The notes beneath the pieces were generated by a model that was not told the DNA's origin, did no database searches, and saw only the letters and a list, made by a program, of their open reading frames with translations. The position numbers and the translations under genes are program-made. Of a stretch of 64,000 bases of DNA, positions 1 to 12,068 are shown in pieces. The stretch's first letter is position 1; each line of letters begins with the position of its first letter. The stretch lies in contig OY987268.1 in NCBI GenBank assembly GCA_963920665.1, positions 1,614,501-1,678,500 on the forward strand, in the 5' to 3' direction. This stretch comes from Straminergon stramineum (Eukaryota; Streptophyta; Bryopsida; Hypnales; Calliergonaceae).

Positions 1-545
1 CAAATGTTTTGAAGGTGAGAGCCAAAAAGTCATAGACCTCTTTGATATTTTCTACTTGGGTCCCCGCTAATTGTGGCTATGGGTTGCCAATGTTCTTATG
101 TCATGGGCCCTTGACCCGGCATATAGGTAAGAGCGGCTATTAGCACACGAAATCTTCATTTTCTAAAGATTTTTAAGGTGTTATTACAAACTACTGTCAT
201 TGTGATGGGCCAACGATACAGAGGTGTTAAGTGGTTGTAGGAGCGCTCTCAGGTCGGTGCCACCTCGACTGCCAAGTAGGTTCGATAGATAGTGGAGCAA
301 TCAGGTGGGAACACCTGATGATTTACAGATGACTTAATACCTTCGTAACGCCAAGTGGGAACATACCTGTAATCTCTTTAATAAAGTGAGGTAATCTCTG
401 TAATAAAACAGGTTTTGTTGCATTTCATTGTATGTTAATTTGTGTGAAAGAACGAACACGTGTTGTGTTGGAATTAGTACAAGGGTATCTGAAAACTAAC
501 CTTCTGTAAGATTTGACATATCCTTACCCTACCCTTGGATATCTA
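1..545. other. No confident gene; possible upstream PDI remnant
   Basis: I see no open gene here. Around 455-504 the plus strand has a short stretch that could read as LVQGYLKTNLL followed by a GTAAGA donor at 505. That would suit an upstream exon of the PDI-like remnant that follows, but the donor phase does not match the next exon, so I do not call it. Confidence 0.3.
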
Positions 546-550
546 AATAT

Positions 551-555
<5 letters not shown>

Positions 556-615
<60 letters not shown>
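556..615. repeat. (TA)n microsatellite
   Basis: About 60 bp of uninterrupted TA dinucleotide lies just upstream of the PDI-like exons. It creates spurious poly-Tyr/Ile frames on the minus strand. Confidence 0.95.
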
Positions 616-619
<4 letters not shown>

Positions 620-715
620 ATGACCTCTACTTCATGCATCAGTGAGTTTTGTAATGACGTATCAGGCTTGGTGATTGCCATTTGGGATTTCTTTGTTTTT
701 TGCAACTGCATGCAG

Positions 716-1414
716 AGTACTGAGGATGTGCAGACAGCAGCTGGCAAAATCTTTGGGGAAGTGGTGTTTGACAAGGCCAAAGATACTCTTCTTGAGGTAA
801 AGATATGCAGCCAACAAACACACAATAAATACCTCTGAGTCTCAAAAAAACCAAAAAAAACCCAATAAATACTTTATTGGTACTTTTGTTTCATACACCA
901 CTTCTTTGTTTCTCTTCACTGGAAATTCAGTATCGAACACTGAATACTGGTGGTCTCCTTTTTGCACCTTCGGAAATCTTTCTGTTGTGAAGTTCGTTAT
1001 TTGTAATTTTGAGTCTTTTCATAATATATCGATTGAGTCAATTTCTGGTGAATTTTTATTGATGCTGTAATCTTGGCAGCTGTATTCGCCCTGGTGCCAC
1101 CATTGCCAAGATCTGGAACCAATGTATCAGAAACTTGTCAAGGTTTTGAAAACCATTCCCTCGATTTCAATTGTCAAGATGGATGGAGTAGCTAACAAGC
1201 ATCCTCCAGCAAAGGTGGGGCTCTCATGAGCAGCAATAGCATGATTATCAAACTTTTGAAAAATAATGTCTTGAGATGCTTTTTCACTCTTACTGGGAGT
1301 CTGCAATCAGCTGATTTTTGGGGTTTCTGGATTTGGATTTGTTTTGCTTGTCTTCAGGTTGATGGATTTCCTACTAAGTATCCTTTTGTACCCAGTCCAC
1401 AGGAAGAGGTTTGA
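716..1414 (+). pseudogene. Protein disulfide isomerase-like a' domain remnant (3 exons)
   Basis: Three consecutive phase-0 exons can be joined. Exon 716-796 (27 codons, after TGCAG, before GTAAAG) reads DVQTAAGKIFGEVVFDKAKD. Exon 1080-1214 (45 codons) carries the thioredoxin active-site region YSPWCHHCQDLEPMYQKL and then VKMDGVANKHPPAK. Exon 1358-1414 reads VDGFPTKYPFVPSPQEEV and stops. This matches the second catalytic domain of plant PDI-like proteins, ER enzymes that form and isomerise disulfides: an LLE-(L/I)Y-PWC-HC segment, a KMD core strand and the FPT cis-proline loop. The usual CGHC is CHHC here. The N-terminal domains, the rest of the a' domain and the ER-retention tail are not recognisable nearby, and the last exon loses similarity after FPT. 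I infer a truncated pseudogene. Splice sites and frame are intact, so expression is not excluded. Confidence 0.75.
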
Positions 1415-1589
1415 GCCAGTAAGTCATTTCGTACCTTTCCTACTTACCCAGGAACCCATGTGCCATGCATCAACATCACCAGTTGGCTATTCCACCAGTC
1501 ACTGCTTTGATAATTCAAGAGGGTGCTTGGTCTGGCCTTGGTGGAAATTGGTCCTTGTTCTGATTAAGTTTGTCAATATTTATCATAAG

Positions 1590-1732
1590 GTAAGGTAGGA
1601 GGCTCTTGAAGTGTCCGGGTTGTAATTGCAAATCCTATCTAGGAATTTATGACATATTGTTTGCAATATCTATTACTGTCAATGATGAGTTACGTAGGTT
1701 TAAATGGACACTTCAAGAGCCTCCTACCTTAC
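1590..1732. mobile_element. 143-bp MITE with 27-bp perfect inverted ends
   Basis: The left end GTAAGGTAGGAGGCTCTTGA continues for 27 bp and is matched exactly, inverted, at 1706-1732. The interior is AT-rich with no coding potential. No clear target duplication was seen, so the superfamily is undetermined. Confidence 0.75.
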
Positions 1733-1776
1733 ACACATTTAAAAGCATCCAAGCAAGCATTTGAGGATGGCCCTTA

Positions 1777-2563
1777 GGGCCTCTTCACACTATGGCCGTC
1801 CAAGTTGAGAGGCTGTGGGATTGAGTGGCCAAACTTTGGTGAGAGTCCAAGGAAATGAGCAATAAATAGGCCCCAAAAATTAGGAATTGGAGCCTTCGGC
1901 TAGCCATAGTGTGAAGCCTCCAAAGGCCAAAGGCCAAGCCCAAAGCCCAAACCTATTCCATTTTTTCAACTTCTAATCCATCCAATTTCTGAAATTTTTA
2001 ATAAATTGTCACCCATGTGACAATTTTTTCAAGCAAAAGGTTAAAAAACATGAGAAAGGAGTCAAAAATGGCCTTGGAAAAATAATTACAGCACATGCTT
2101 TCATCATTAAACAAAGAATATAAAGGATATAAATGGAATAAAAGGTGGCATTATACATTGAAGGGAAGTAGGTTCATAGAATGCAAAGACTCCCCATTGT
2201 AATGGTGGAGACTAGGATTCAAACCCCAATAGGGACACAAATAAACAAATAAACAAGGGAGGGCATCCTACCTATTTTTGCAAAAATAGTCCGATCTAAT
2301 GGTTGAGATTTTGTCAGATTCTGAAAAAAACTTTACAGACTCTCGATTAGAGTTTGGGTTGGCCAGAAATGGAGACCCAAACTCTAATCGAGAGTCCGTC
2401 GCCATGTAAGCATTTTGATGCCATGTAGCCTGCCATCAAGGCGACGGACTTTGGATTGTGTCACCTTGTGTGAAGGACCGAGAGGCCAAAGTCGTGGGTC
2501 TCTGAAATTTGATTGGCTAAGACCAACAGACTCTTGACCTTGTGTCGTAGTGTGAAGTGGCCC
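1777..2563. mobile_element. PIF/Harbinger-like MITE, copy 1 (787 bp)
   Basis: The ends are GGGCCTCTTCACACTA and, inverted, GGGCCACTTCACACTA, flanked on both sides by TTA (1774-1776 and 2564-2566). A 3-bp TTA duplication with a GGGCC terminus is characteristic of PIF/Harbinger. A second copy lies at 24826-25598. A 22-bp perfect hairpin (2338-2359 with 2375-2396) is conserved between the copies. There is no transposase ORF, so the element is non-autonomous. Confidence 0.85.
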
Positions 2564-2566
2564 TTA

Positions 2567-2962
2567 TTATTCTGTATTACTTCCTCCCAATGTTCCAAAT
2601 AAGTGACCGCAGTGTCATTGAAAACATTTGATACCAATTTCATTGATCATATTTGAGAAAAGTATAAATTCATCAAGGTCCAATTTTATTCTCCATATCA
2701 CCAAAATCAACGAAGAACATTGCAAGTGTTCATTGCAATTTAGATCAAATTGATTAGAAAAAAGCTTCCATATAACCTACTCAAAACAACCTTAGAGAAC
2801 CTTGAGGTCCAATAAGGACACCTATTTTGGGATGGAGGGAGTACTTCTTGAGCTTGGATTTGCATTGTTCAAATGGCCAAAAGTGGCCAATTCCCTGTTT
2901 GTAGGAGATGAAATCATTTTGGAGGCTTAAAGACAAATAGTTATGTTACCAAAAGGAAAGAC

Positions 2963-3054
<92 letters not shown>

Positions 3055-3655
3055 ATACTATTTTGGGGGTTAATAGAATTTTGTTTTGAAAGTTGTTTTA
3101 AAGGGGGGTGCTTTTTGAGAGCTAGGCCTAAAGTACACTTGATCTTGAGGACCTCCAGTACATAAACTCCAAAATTTTCAAATAAATGTAAAAATCTACC
3201 TTTCTTTTGTGGTTGTTTAATGGTATATTTTTTTATCCTTACTTTAGCTCATTTGAGGTGGTATCTATGGAGAAATTTGAGCTATATCAACCAATATCCC
3301 TAGATCTCAATTATAAATATGTTTGCCATTAATATTTGATGTCTATTCTTTATATGTTTACTTTAAATAGAAAAAAATGGAAATATACAAATAGGAAATT
3401 TGCAAAGAATTTTGATTTTAAACCACAAATTTGGGAAAATGAACCCACTCAACTTACACTATTTTTTTACTCTCTTCATACATTGATTTGGTGTCTTTCA
3501 TTCTAAACATGAATTTTAAAGATTTCCAATAAATAATTTATTGTATGTTTCTCCTCTATGAAAATTTTGGAGTTGTACTCAAATCCACAAGACTATTTGT
3601 AGATGTGATGCAACCCTAGTAGCCAATTTGGGGCAATGGTTGCAATTAGGTGTAC
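2567..3655. other. Intergenic, no gene seen; TA/GTATAT microsatellite
   Basis: This is AT-rich sequence without a supported gene. A microsatellite at about 2962-3057 starts as (TA)n and ends as four to five GTATAT units. Confidence 0.6.
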
Positions 3656-4127
3656 TCAGGGTGTCTTCAATAGACCAACATATTGGCCTTCCAAATAAAT
3701 TATTAACTTCTATTGGTTTCTAATTACAACTAAAAATTACTATCAATAAGTACAATAGGTGCCAAATTTAGGACTGTGGATGATGGAGATTAATCCCTTC
3801 AAAAGCAAATAAAAGATAGAGTATATAGGCCTTGGCAAATAAAGCAAAATCATCTATGTCTAGTGGGATGTCAAGTTGTTGTACTTTTGACATGATTTTG
3901 TTTCATTTTCCAAGGCCAATATATTTTTTGTCTTTATGCTTGTTGTATATATTTTGGTTGTCCAATGCCCAATTAAATTTTTTTTTGCATCTATCTAAGA
4001 TAATTTTGGATGCACTTCAAATGATATTAATTTTAAAATTCTAATCATAGACCAATGCAAAGATAGCATTATATTTGGAGGATTGGTATGTTAGTTGGCT
4101 TCACTTTAGTGTCCTTAGTACTCTTTG
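3656..4127. mobile_element. Degenerate MITE with long imperfect inverted ends
   Basis: The left end (GGTGTCTTCAATAGACCAA, then a CCTTCCAAATA block and ATTGGTTTCTAATTA) is matched, with many changes, by the reverse complement of about 4020-4127. The arrangement resembles the better preserved element at 4881-5243, so the two look like members of one family. The borders are approximate. Confidence 0.45.
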
Positions 4128-4880
4128 CCAAGTGCCCCTCCAAACAATCTTCTAACTTTTCACTAGTTTATAATTATAATTTGAAAAATTCTATTGTATA
4201 TTGGTCTAAATAAACCTAACTGTAGACTAATATATAATTAGAACTTGAAATTTATATCATTGAAAGTGCATACAAAATACTTTGAAGAGGTACAAGAAAA
4301 CTCAAATTTATACATAGGACAATTAAAATAAACCACTTCAAATTACTAGTTGAAAGATAGAGGTCTTAGTAAATTATAGTTAGCAAAGCACATTGCACTT
4401 TGAATTTGCTAAGATTTGGAGTGCAAATGCGCTTTGGTTATTGTGATTCAAGTGGAGTTTTTTTCATTTTTGATGAAGTGCCAAAATGGCTATATTAAAT
4501 GTTATAGTGGCGCTCCAAATTGCAACTTTCATCTATATATTAGATAGAAAATATCACATCAATACATATTACATATCCATAATTATTTTTTCATCCACAA
4601 TCTAGTAATTTCATCCAAGATTTTGAAGTTTTATGGCAATTTTCCCTACTTTTAGTTCCATTTTGATCCAAGGGCATGGTGTTGGGCCCATTACTTTGGT
4701 GCAAATAGGTGCCTAATTGCCAAAATAACATTGTTGTGATTTGTCAAACCACTATAAATGTTTGTCTTTTAGCTAGCTTTTGAAGCAATTTATTTTCATT
4801 GTTCAATGTCTAAATTTGATTTTTTGTGTACATATTCAAAATACTTTTGAATACGCTTCCAATAATGAAAATTTCAAGCT
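4128..4880. other. Intergenic, probable further MITE debris
   Basis: Immediately after 4128 there is another GTGCCCCTCCAAACAATCTT-type block, typical of the left arm of the neighbouring elements. No matching right arm was found. No gene is seen. Confidence 0.4.
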
Positions 4881-5243
4881 CTAAGAGCATCATTAGTCCA
4901 TTCTAGAATTTGCCCCTCCGAATGAAGTTCTAACTTTGATTGGTTCATAATTAGAACTTGAAATTTTTACCAATTGGGAGCACATTCAAGTTTTAAGTGC
5001 AATGTACTTTGGGAACTGTGATTTGCTAAGGCCACTAAATTTTTTTTGTCTTTTAATTAAATTTCAAGCAATTTTTTTCATTTGTCCAATGTCTAAATTT
5101 GAATTTTATTTTGTACCTATGCAAAGTACTTTTGAATGCACTTCCAATGGAAAAATTCCCAGCTCTAATTACACACCAATCCAAAGTTAGAACTTCATTT
5201 GGAGGGGCAAATTCTAGACTGTTGTGTATTGAGGATGCCCTCA
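4881..5243. mobile_element. MITE with ~105-bp inverted ends
   Basis: The left arm contains TCTAGAATTTGCCCCTCC followed by AATGAAGTTCTAACTTTG. The right arm (about 5165-5215) carries the same blocks inverted, and similarity continues through an ATTGGT...TAATTAGA block on both sides. The terminus is GAGCATC on the left and GAGGGCATC (inverted) on the right. There is no coding capacity. Confidence 0.65.
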
Positions 5244-5270
5244 GACTAGTGTTCTTCAACAGTGCATCAA

Positions 5271-5933
5271 AAAAAGTTGGGCTAGATTATTTCAATGCCT
5301 TCAGGCCATTTCAATGCCATTTCTGTGTCATCTTTGATATTGAGTTGGCCCAGAGGTTGACACTGAAGTGTTCCAATGCTCCATATTCACATGCCCAGAA
5401 GTTCCTGATGTGGGCATCAGAGAAGTAAGATCCAGGTTTTAATTTGAGATTCAGCAACAGTTTTTTGTTAAACTTTTCATTCCACACTTGCCTCTGACAC
5501 TCACTTAGCTAATAACTAAACAAACTCTATTACTGTAATCCTGCTTAATTGATTTTTTGGATTTGAACTTTGATGCAAGCTAAGTTAGAGCTGAAACCCT
5601 AAGGATGGATGAATGTTGAGAATGCAGATTAAATTTGACGGTGAACAAAGTGTGAAGGGCTTGTATCGATTTCTGAAAAAGAATGTGGCCATTCCATTTG
5701 AACTGCCCAAATGCCACACTCCCACCTCAAAACATTCGAAGTCCAAGGATGAACTACATTATAAGGAGCAATAGCTAAATTGACATCAGGAACTTTTGGG
5801 CATGTGAATATGGTGCATTGGAACACTCTGGTGCCAACCTTTGTGCCAACTCAATATCAAAGATGACACTGAAATGGCATTGAAATGGCCTTTGCTGTGA
5901 AGAAGGCATTGAAATAATTTGGCCCAACTTTTT
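5271..5933. mobile_element. Foldback element with ~145-bp inverted arms
   Basis: The arm at 5271-5412 begins AAAAAGTTGGGC and includes a TTATTTCAATGCCTTC block. It is repeated inverted at 5777-5933, which ends GCCCAACTTTTT. Within the arms the block around CATTTC(T/A)GTGTCATCTTTG is also shared. The central 360 bp is non-coding. This is a non-autonomous DNA element of undetermined superfamily. Confidence 0.7.
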
Positions 5934-8059
5934 ATATGTAATAGTAGTCTGAAATTTTAATGGTTGTGAAAAGATGAACCCCCTCCCTTTAGACAATCAG
6001 AGTTGAATGGATCAAATGAATGTGTGTTGAGAACAATTAGAAACCACAAGTGGGCATAATTTGAAACACATTACCAAAAAAAGTTGGGTGTGAACTCTTC
6101 AAGGTAATCCTTGGACTCATTCAAAGGTAGAGTGCTAAAGTTTTACGGTGTCTTGAGGTCCAAGATTGCTTCAAAAATATTCATTACCTAAAGCAAGGCT
6201 AAAATCTTCAAGAGCAAGAATTTTAGTAAAGATATAGTCAATAGTCTAAACTTCAATAACTAGTTTTTTCTTCCCCTTCTCCAAGGATGAAGTTTTGTCT
6301 TTCAAATTTGTTTGTAAGAAGAAGATATATCTCAGGACGTATCCTATAAATTGTGCATTTTAGTCAATATGTTGGAAAATATGTTGAAGATTCATGAAGA
6401 AATTTTACTAGAAGAATATTTTTCTATTCATCTTAAGAAAATTTATTTAGTGGAAAGTAGTACTTGATGAAAGAAAATTCAAAATTAACAACAAAATTTG
6501 AGAATGAAAAAAGGTAGAAATGGATTACGATAGATGTTTTTCAAGCCAAAAGAAGACGATGAATTCCTAAGCTATAGGGAATAGGGGAACTTTGCCACAT
6601 CAACTTTTTGACATGGTTGGGCAATGGCCAAGTCAAATAATATTTCTTAAATATTATTTTAAAATAATTTATAAATAAATAAATTTAAAAATATTCTACA
6701 CATCGTTGGTTGGTTCACAAAAAAGGGGAATAGCCATAAAATGGTCTTCTTTTGGTCAAAAAACATCAAATGTTTTAGTAAATAGTATGTATCCCTTTAT
6801 GGCCTACAAAATAAATTCTTTAGAACTTTCATTTCATTGGTAAAATAAAATGGTTCCATTTTCTAATTAAGTTAAATTACTCAATTTCCATTACTCATCA
6901 AGTACCACTTTCTACAACTCATCAAGTACTAGTTGACACAATTCTTATTAAATTCCTTACAACTCTTGCGATACTTCATTAACATGCTACATTTTTTAAG
7001 TGAAATATAATTGTATTTTTTATCATAATTTTTAAATAAGAAATTAAAAAAATTTATACTAACAAATGTTAGTGAGCAAATATTAAGATCTCTAGAAGAG
7101 TCTACAATCATTTAGATGGATGAAGGAATAAGTCTTTTTTCTATTTTTTTCAATTTTTAATCTACTATTATAGAAAAATAGATTGGCAACATATCAAGTC
7201 CAAAACTGAATTGTAGAGTTTAGTTTTTTCATTTAATTATATTTAGGATTTTACAATTACATTAACTTTGCAAAAAATTATACTTTCAAATTGTTAACAT
7301 TTAGGATGTGATGAATTTTAAAATTATTCATAGGAACAAACTTCAAAAAATCTTTTCGTATCTTCACCTAATCAATTTAAAGGTTGTTGTTAACTTTAAG
7401 ACAATTTTGCAAGATTTCTTTAAAAAATTTTAAATAAAAAAATTGACACGTCTTCTTAGAAACTTAAATTTATCAAAACATCAAAAATGTTTTATTAATT
7501 TTTTAAATTAAAGCTTTGATTGATTGGCTAAAATTAATTTTTCCTCCAAAATATGTTTAACCTTTAAAGGCCAATCAATTTCTTGAAAACATTGGTTGGA
7601 AATGACTCAAATAACTTGAACTTTTTGCATATGGATGTCCTTTAATTTTCAACTATAAAAAGAAATTTTGAGATAAATATTAATATATGAATATGCATAG
7701 AATTAATTTTGGAAAATATTACCAATTAAATCTTTGGATTACAACAATTTTGCATGATTAATCTTTCTAAGAAAATTGACACATCTTTTTAGGAGGAAGA
7801 TGCATTAAAATAAGGAGTAATCAAATTTTTTGAAACCAAAAATTGGATTAGAATTTAGAGCAAAAATATTCTTCTTAAATTTTGAAAAAGGAAACAAAAC
7901 ATATCTTCCAAATTAGTGCACTACACATTTTCAAATATGAATATGTAAAATAGCAAAAATAGAACAAACTTGGATTCTATAAAATATACAAAAATTTATA
8001 CATGTCATTTTTCAAAACCAATAATATTGAATGTAATTGATTTATTTCTTGCAACATCC
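5934..8059. other. AT-rich intergenic DNA, nothing recognised
   Basis: About 2.1 kb of AT-rich sequence with only short chance ORFs. I see no tRNA, rRNA or conserved protein similarity. Confidence 0.6.
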
Positions 8060-9916
8060 TTAACCCCTAAATGTTTTCAACTATGTTTTCACTAAAAACG
8101 CTCCAAAACTGTCATTTCTAGAACAAGTACCAAATTTTTGGAAAAAAAAATTTTTGGAAACACGTAACCGTAAGATCTTGTACTGAACTTATTTGAGAAG
8201 ATGTGGAAAAAATTTCAGAATTTTCCACCGTGTAGATTGTAAGATATTAGCGTTTGAATTAGCAAAAATCCTTTTTCTGGCCCTGTGAAAAAACGGGCAG
8301 CTGCACTTCACAAGGCCACATTTGTATGAAAAAAATTCCAAAATGGTGGTTACTCTTTGGATTCATTCTTCAAGGCAAGTTGGCTAGGTGCTTGAAAAAA
8401 TTCAAATCATTTGAAATTGTAAAACATATCGGAAAAAGAAAGTAAGTACAAAGAAGTAGAGAATGATTCAAAATACTAAATTGTGAAGAATTTTGTTATG
8501 GAATTGAAAAATTCCAATCCCAATGGTTGTAATGTTTTAATAAAAAATCCACACCCTATGATTTTATTTTTTTCAAAAAATATTGAAAATTGAGTGAAAC
8601 AATGGACTTCAAAGTTTATTTTAGAGTAGAGAATCCAAAACTGCCCACAAACTAAAACGCCTCATAACTTTCATCTCATAAATCAAAATGGAATGATTGA
8701 AAGCTTTCCATGTACATATAAATCTTAAAAACCAATTTCAAATTTTTATTTCTTAAAAAAGTGTTTTTTTAAGAAATTTTAGGGCTGCCCGAAGATCAAT
8801 GAAAATTACATATCATGCAATAACTTTTTAACCATGAAGTCAAAAGTTATGAAAATTGTCGGGCCTTAAAGATACTCCTCAGGCACATGTTGTGTGAAAA
8901 TTTCAAAGAAAAATAAGAAAAACTCCATTCGTAGTGAGTTGCCCAAAATCGCTATGTTGCCAAAAAACGCAGTTTGGGTGTTTAGGGGTTAACACATAAG
9001 GAACCATTGTCTCCTCAGGGAACAAAATGGATTTTGGGTAGCTTCCTATGAGTTTAATTTTTGGTGACACTTTTTGAAAATTTATCATACGATAGAAAAA
9101 CTTATTATAATTTTGGGAAACTCATTTTTATTTCAATTGGTACCTAGGAGATAAATTTATACCACAATAAGACCAGAAGTGAACTCGGCAAGCAAAAAAA
9201 ATCCACAAAATTTTTAATAAAATTTTTAATTTTTTCCCTTATAAATTGTATTTTTTTTCTCTCTTAAAATATTTGATTCATTCCATTTGCATTTGTAATG
9301 TAAAAGTTAAGGAACATCTTATTTTGCAAGCAATCATAGTATATTTTTGAAAAAATAATGTATAGGATTCATTTTTGAGCTCAATTTTGAAATTTTTTCA
9401 CAACAAAAAGTTCCATGGAAATAAATTTGATAGCTAAAACAATCTCACCATTGGAATTTCGTGTGTCTTAATTCCATCTTGGAGCTATTAATGATATAAT
9501 GTTTGCCTCTGTCACGTACCTTCTTCTAATTAACAATTTTTTAAAGAATGGAAATTACATTATTTCTTCAAATTTGATTCTTTTCTATATATTCAAGTCA
9601 ATTCTTCATTACAAATCTTTTTATTAATCCCAAATCTATAGTGCAATTTTTTTTTAAATTAAGGAGATTCAAAGTCTCATAAACTAGTTTATTGAGGTGC
9701 CAAACTAATTCATTTTGAATGCATTTATCTTGCAATTGATGTGTCCAAAGTGTCTAAAATTTTTACCGCACATTTTCATATTATTCTACTACAAGATCTC
9801 GTGGCTAGCTAGATATGCAAAAAATACCATTTAAATTTTTTTTCTCTTTGCACTCAAAATAGCAATTTTGAGCATTTCTTGACAAAAAGTAGGCCTTGGT
9901 CCTTGAGAAGGTATAA
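8060..9916. mobile_element. Long-inverted-repeat element, copy 1 (~1.86 kb)
   Basis: It starts TTAACCCCTAAATG and ends CCTTGAGAAGGTATAA. Its left 220 bp matches the inverted right end of the copy at 35715-38463, including blocks AAAACTGTCATTT, CGTAACCGTAAGATCTT and GTGGAAAAAATTTCAGAA. An internal TTTAGGGGTTAA at 8981-8992 divides it into two halves of about 930 bp. The second copy carries extra DNA at this junction. No transposase is encoded. Confidence 0.7.
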
Positions 9917-10229
9917 TTTTGAAATCATCATAGTTCCTAAATAATTTGAATTCTCAAAATTTAGTGCACCAATTTCAACATAGTGGAAAAGTATCATTCC
10001 ATCCAATCAAAAGGCATGTTCTTTAATTGCTTCAAGATTTATTGTAAAGTAGGATTCTCCCACCTATCCTATTATAAGCCTAAATTCATGTATGACCCTT
10101 TTTACACAAAATTCCCGTTTCTAATTTAATTTTGCAATATTATACAAACACAAATCTTGAAAATAAAAAAATTCTATAAGTATATAGACGTTTCATTCTA
10201 CAAAAAATTTATTAAAAGTCTATAGTGAA
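9917..10229. other. Intergenic, nothing recognised
   Basis: A short AT-rich stretch with no supported feature between the long-inverted-repeat element and the gypsy remnant. Confidence 0.5.
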
Positions 10230-11620
10230 GCCACTTAATAAGCTAGCATTTGTGAGGTTTGTACAACTTCCTCTTACCTCATATACTTGCCCTGATTTAA
10301 GTTCAATTGGTAGCTCATTGTCTTCTTCAAGGATTGGTGGTGGCGATGGTTGTTCATTGTGTGAAGCTTATTAGACTTGAAAAGTGAAACATGAAAAACA
10401 CAAAGCATTTTCAATCTACTAGACAATTTCCTTATGTAAGCTATATAGCCTACCCTCTTTTCATTTTAAAAGGACCAATCCATCTAGATAACAACTTTGT
10501 TGTTCATGATTTCTTTAACTTAATGTTGGAAGTACTCAATAATACAATAATTCCAACAACAAAAGAGATTTTTTGTCTCTTTTTATTAACATAGGATTTT
10601 TTTGGTCTATTTTGTATTGCTAATAAGTGCCTTTTTGCCTCTCATAAAATGATAGACATTGATTGTACAAAATCCTTTGCAATAGGAACATCACACTTGT
10701 TGATCCCATAATTCAAAAGTGTCAAGGGATGTTGATCTCAATTTAATATAAAAAGAGTGGTTCTTATAGATTCTTGCCATGCAATGCTAGAGGCAAACTC
10801 AATCAAGGATAAATACGAATTGTAGCCTTCTTGAGTTGAACTAACATCATGTCTTAGCAAAACTTCTAGAAAAATCTTTACCCTTTTTGTCTAGACATCT
10901 TTTTAGAGATGAAAGGCAATAAACATGGGGGGTCTAGTACTTATAATGTGACATAATTGAGAATGTCAATCACTAAGAAGCTTATGTGATTATGAATTTT
11001 AAATAGATGATTAATAAATAATCTTGTTGTTTTTATAGTAGTAACTATAGTGATTGTGGGAAGGTTGCTATTGTGTGAGCCTAGAAACATGAGCCTATGA
11101 ACCTAGAAGACTAAAAACCTTCTATGATTATAGTATAGCTATGCTATAGATAACTATATTATAGGTGTTTATATTATAAGCACCTTCTATGGTTGTAGTA
11201 TATCCACTTATATATGCTTAAGGCTCACATACTCGCATTTCCATGCTCACACACTAGCATTGTTGGAGAATTAGTCCAATGATAAAATCAATGGGGTGAC
11301 CCAATCCTACTTCTTTTTAGGTATTTCTAAGGATTGGAATAATCTTGCTACTCTTGTAGTAGAAGCTTTACTATGTTGGCATACAACACTCTTCTTCACA
11401 TGAATTTTTCATCATTATTAGCCATAAAAAGTAACTTCTATTTGCTTCAAAGTCTTTGTACTACCTACATGTCCACTATGACATTCTATGAATATATCTT
11501 TATATAGACAACCAACCTTCATGACAAAATAATTGCATTTTTATACCATCCAAAGGAATTCTTCAAAAGCAAATCTTCTAAATTAATTGGGTTATTAAAT
11601 AATGGGTCTACAACCATATC
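10230..11620 (-). pseudogene. Ty3/gypsy retrotransposon integrase remnant
   Basis: Read on the minus strand, fragments of integrase appear in order from high to low coordinates. First comes a zinc-finger-like stretch (ECHSGHVGSTKTLKQIEVTF, then VVCQHSKASTTRVARLF) around 11340-11520. Next is the integrase end (HDVSSTQEGYNSYLSLIEFA, then DQHPLTLLNYGI) around 10700-10870. Last is the C-terminal motif KLLSRWIGPFKM...RVGYIAY and VFHVSLF around 10390-10500. These match the order and motifs of plant Ty3/gypsy pol genes. Stops and frameshifts are frequent, and a MITE at 11068-11257 interrupts it. I did not identify RT, RNase H or LTRs, so this is an old fragment. Confidence 0.75.
11068..11257. mobile_element. 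MITE inserted in the gypsy remnant (190 bp)
   Basis: The left end CTATTGTGTGAGCCTAG matches the inverted right end CTAGTGTGTGAGCATGG, and similarity runs for about 40 bp. A related, degraded copy in inverted orientation lies at 23374-23535. Confidence 0.65.
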
Positions 11621-12068
11621 TTACAATGATTTTATTTAATAAGTCATTGTCAAATCCAAGGGGGGCTTTTTCTATCTCTAGAAAGTTTGACAAGACCTTC
11701 TAATACATTGTAGACTTCCACTAATTGTTTGATGCTCTTAAGGTCATTGCAAGAAATACTTGTCCTTTTTTGTCCCCTTGGCCTTGGACATTTGTTTTTT
11801 TGCCCATAAGTTTTGTGTCATATGTCCATTTTCTATGAAATTTCAAATGAAGGTAAATGTAGTAGTTGTAAACTTTGAGTAATCTTTCTACCAATTTGAA
11901 AAAATTAGTTTATACTTTTGAAGTTTCCCCCAATTGTCTGCCTTGGGCCATTTGTTTTCTTTAGAATAGTTTATGACTCGAAAATGCAAATTTGAAGGTC
12001 AAAATTAGTGTACAAGGATTTCCACTAAAATTAAGCAAGCCTTCGAAGAGATTTTCTAAAAAAGGAAG
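11621..12068. other. Intergenic with one MITE end
   Basis: At about 11741-11795 the sequence GGTCATTGCAAGAAATACTT and what follows resembles the right terminus (inverted) of the element at 17483-18228. The partner end is not evident, so this appears truncated. No gene is seen. Confidence 0.45.

Noticed and set aside
529..854. Minus-strand ORFs of 98 and 71 codons over the (TA)n repeat
   Set aside because: They are created by the microsatellite and run antisense to the PDI-like exon.
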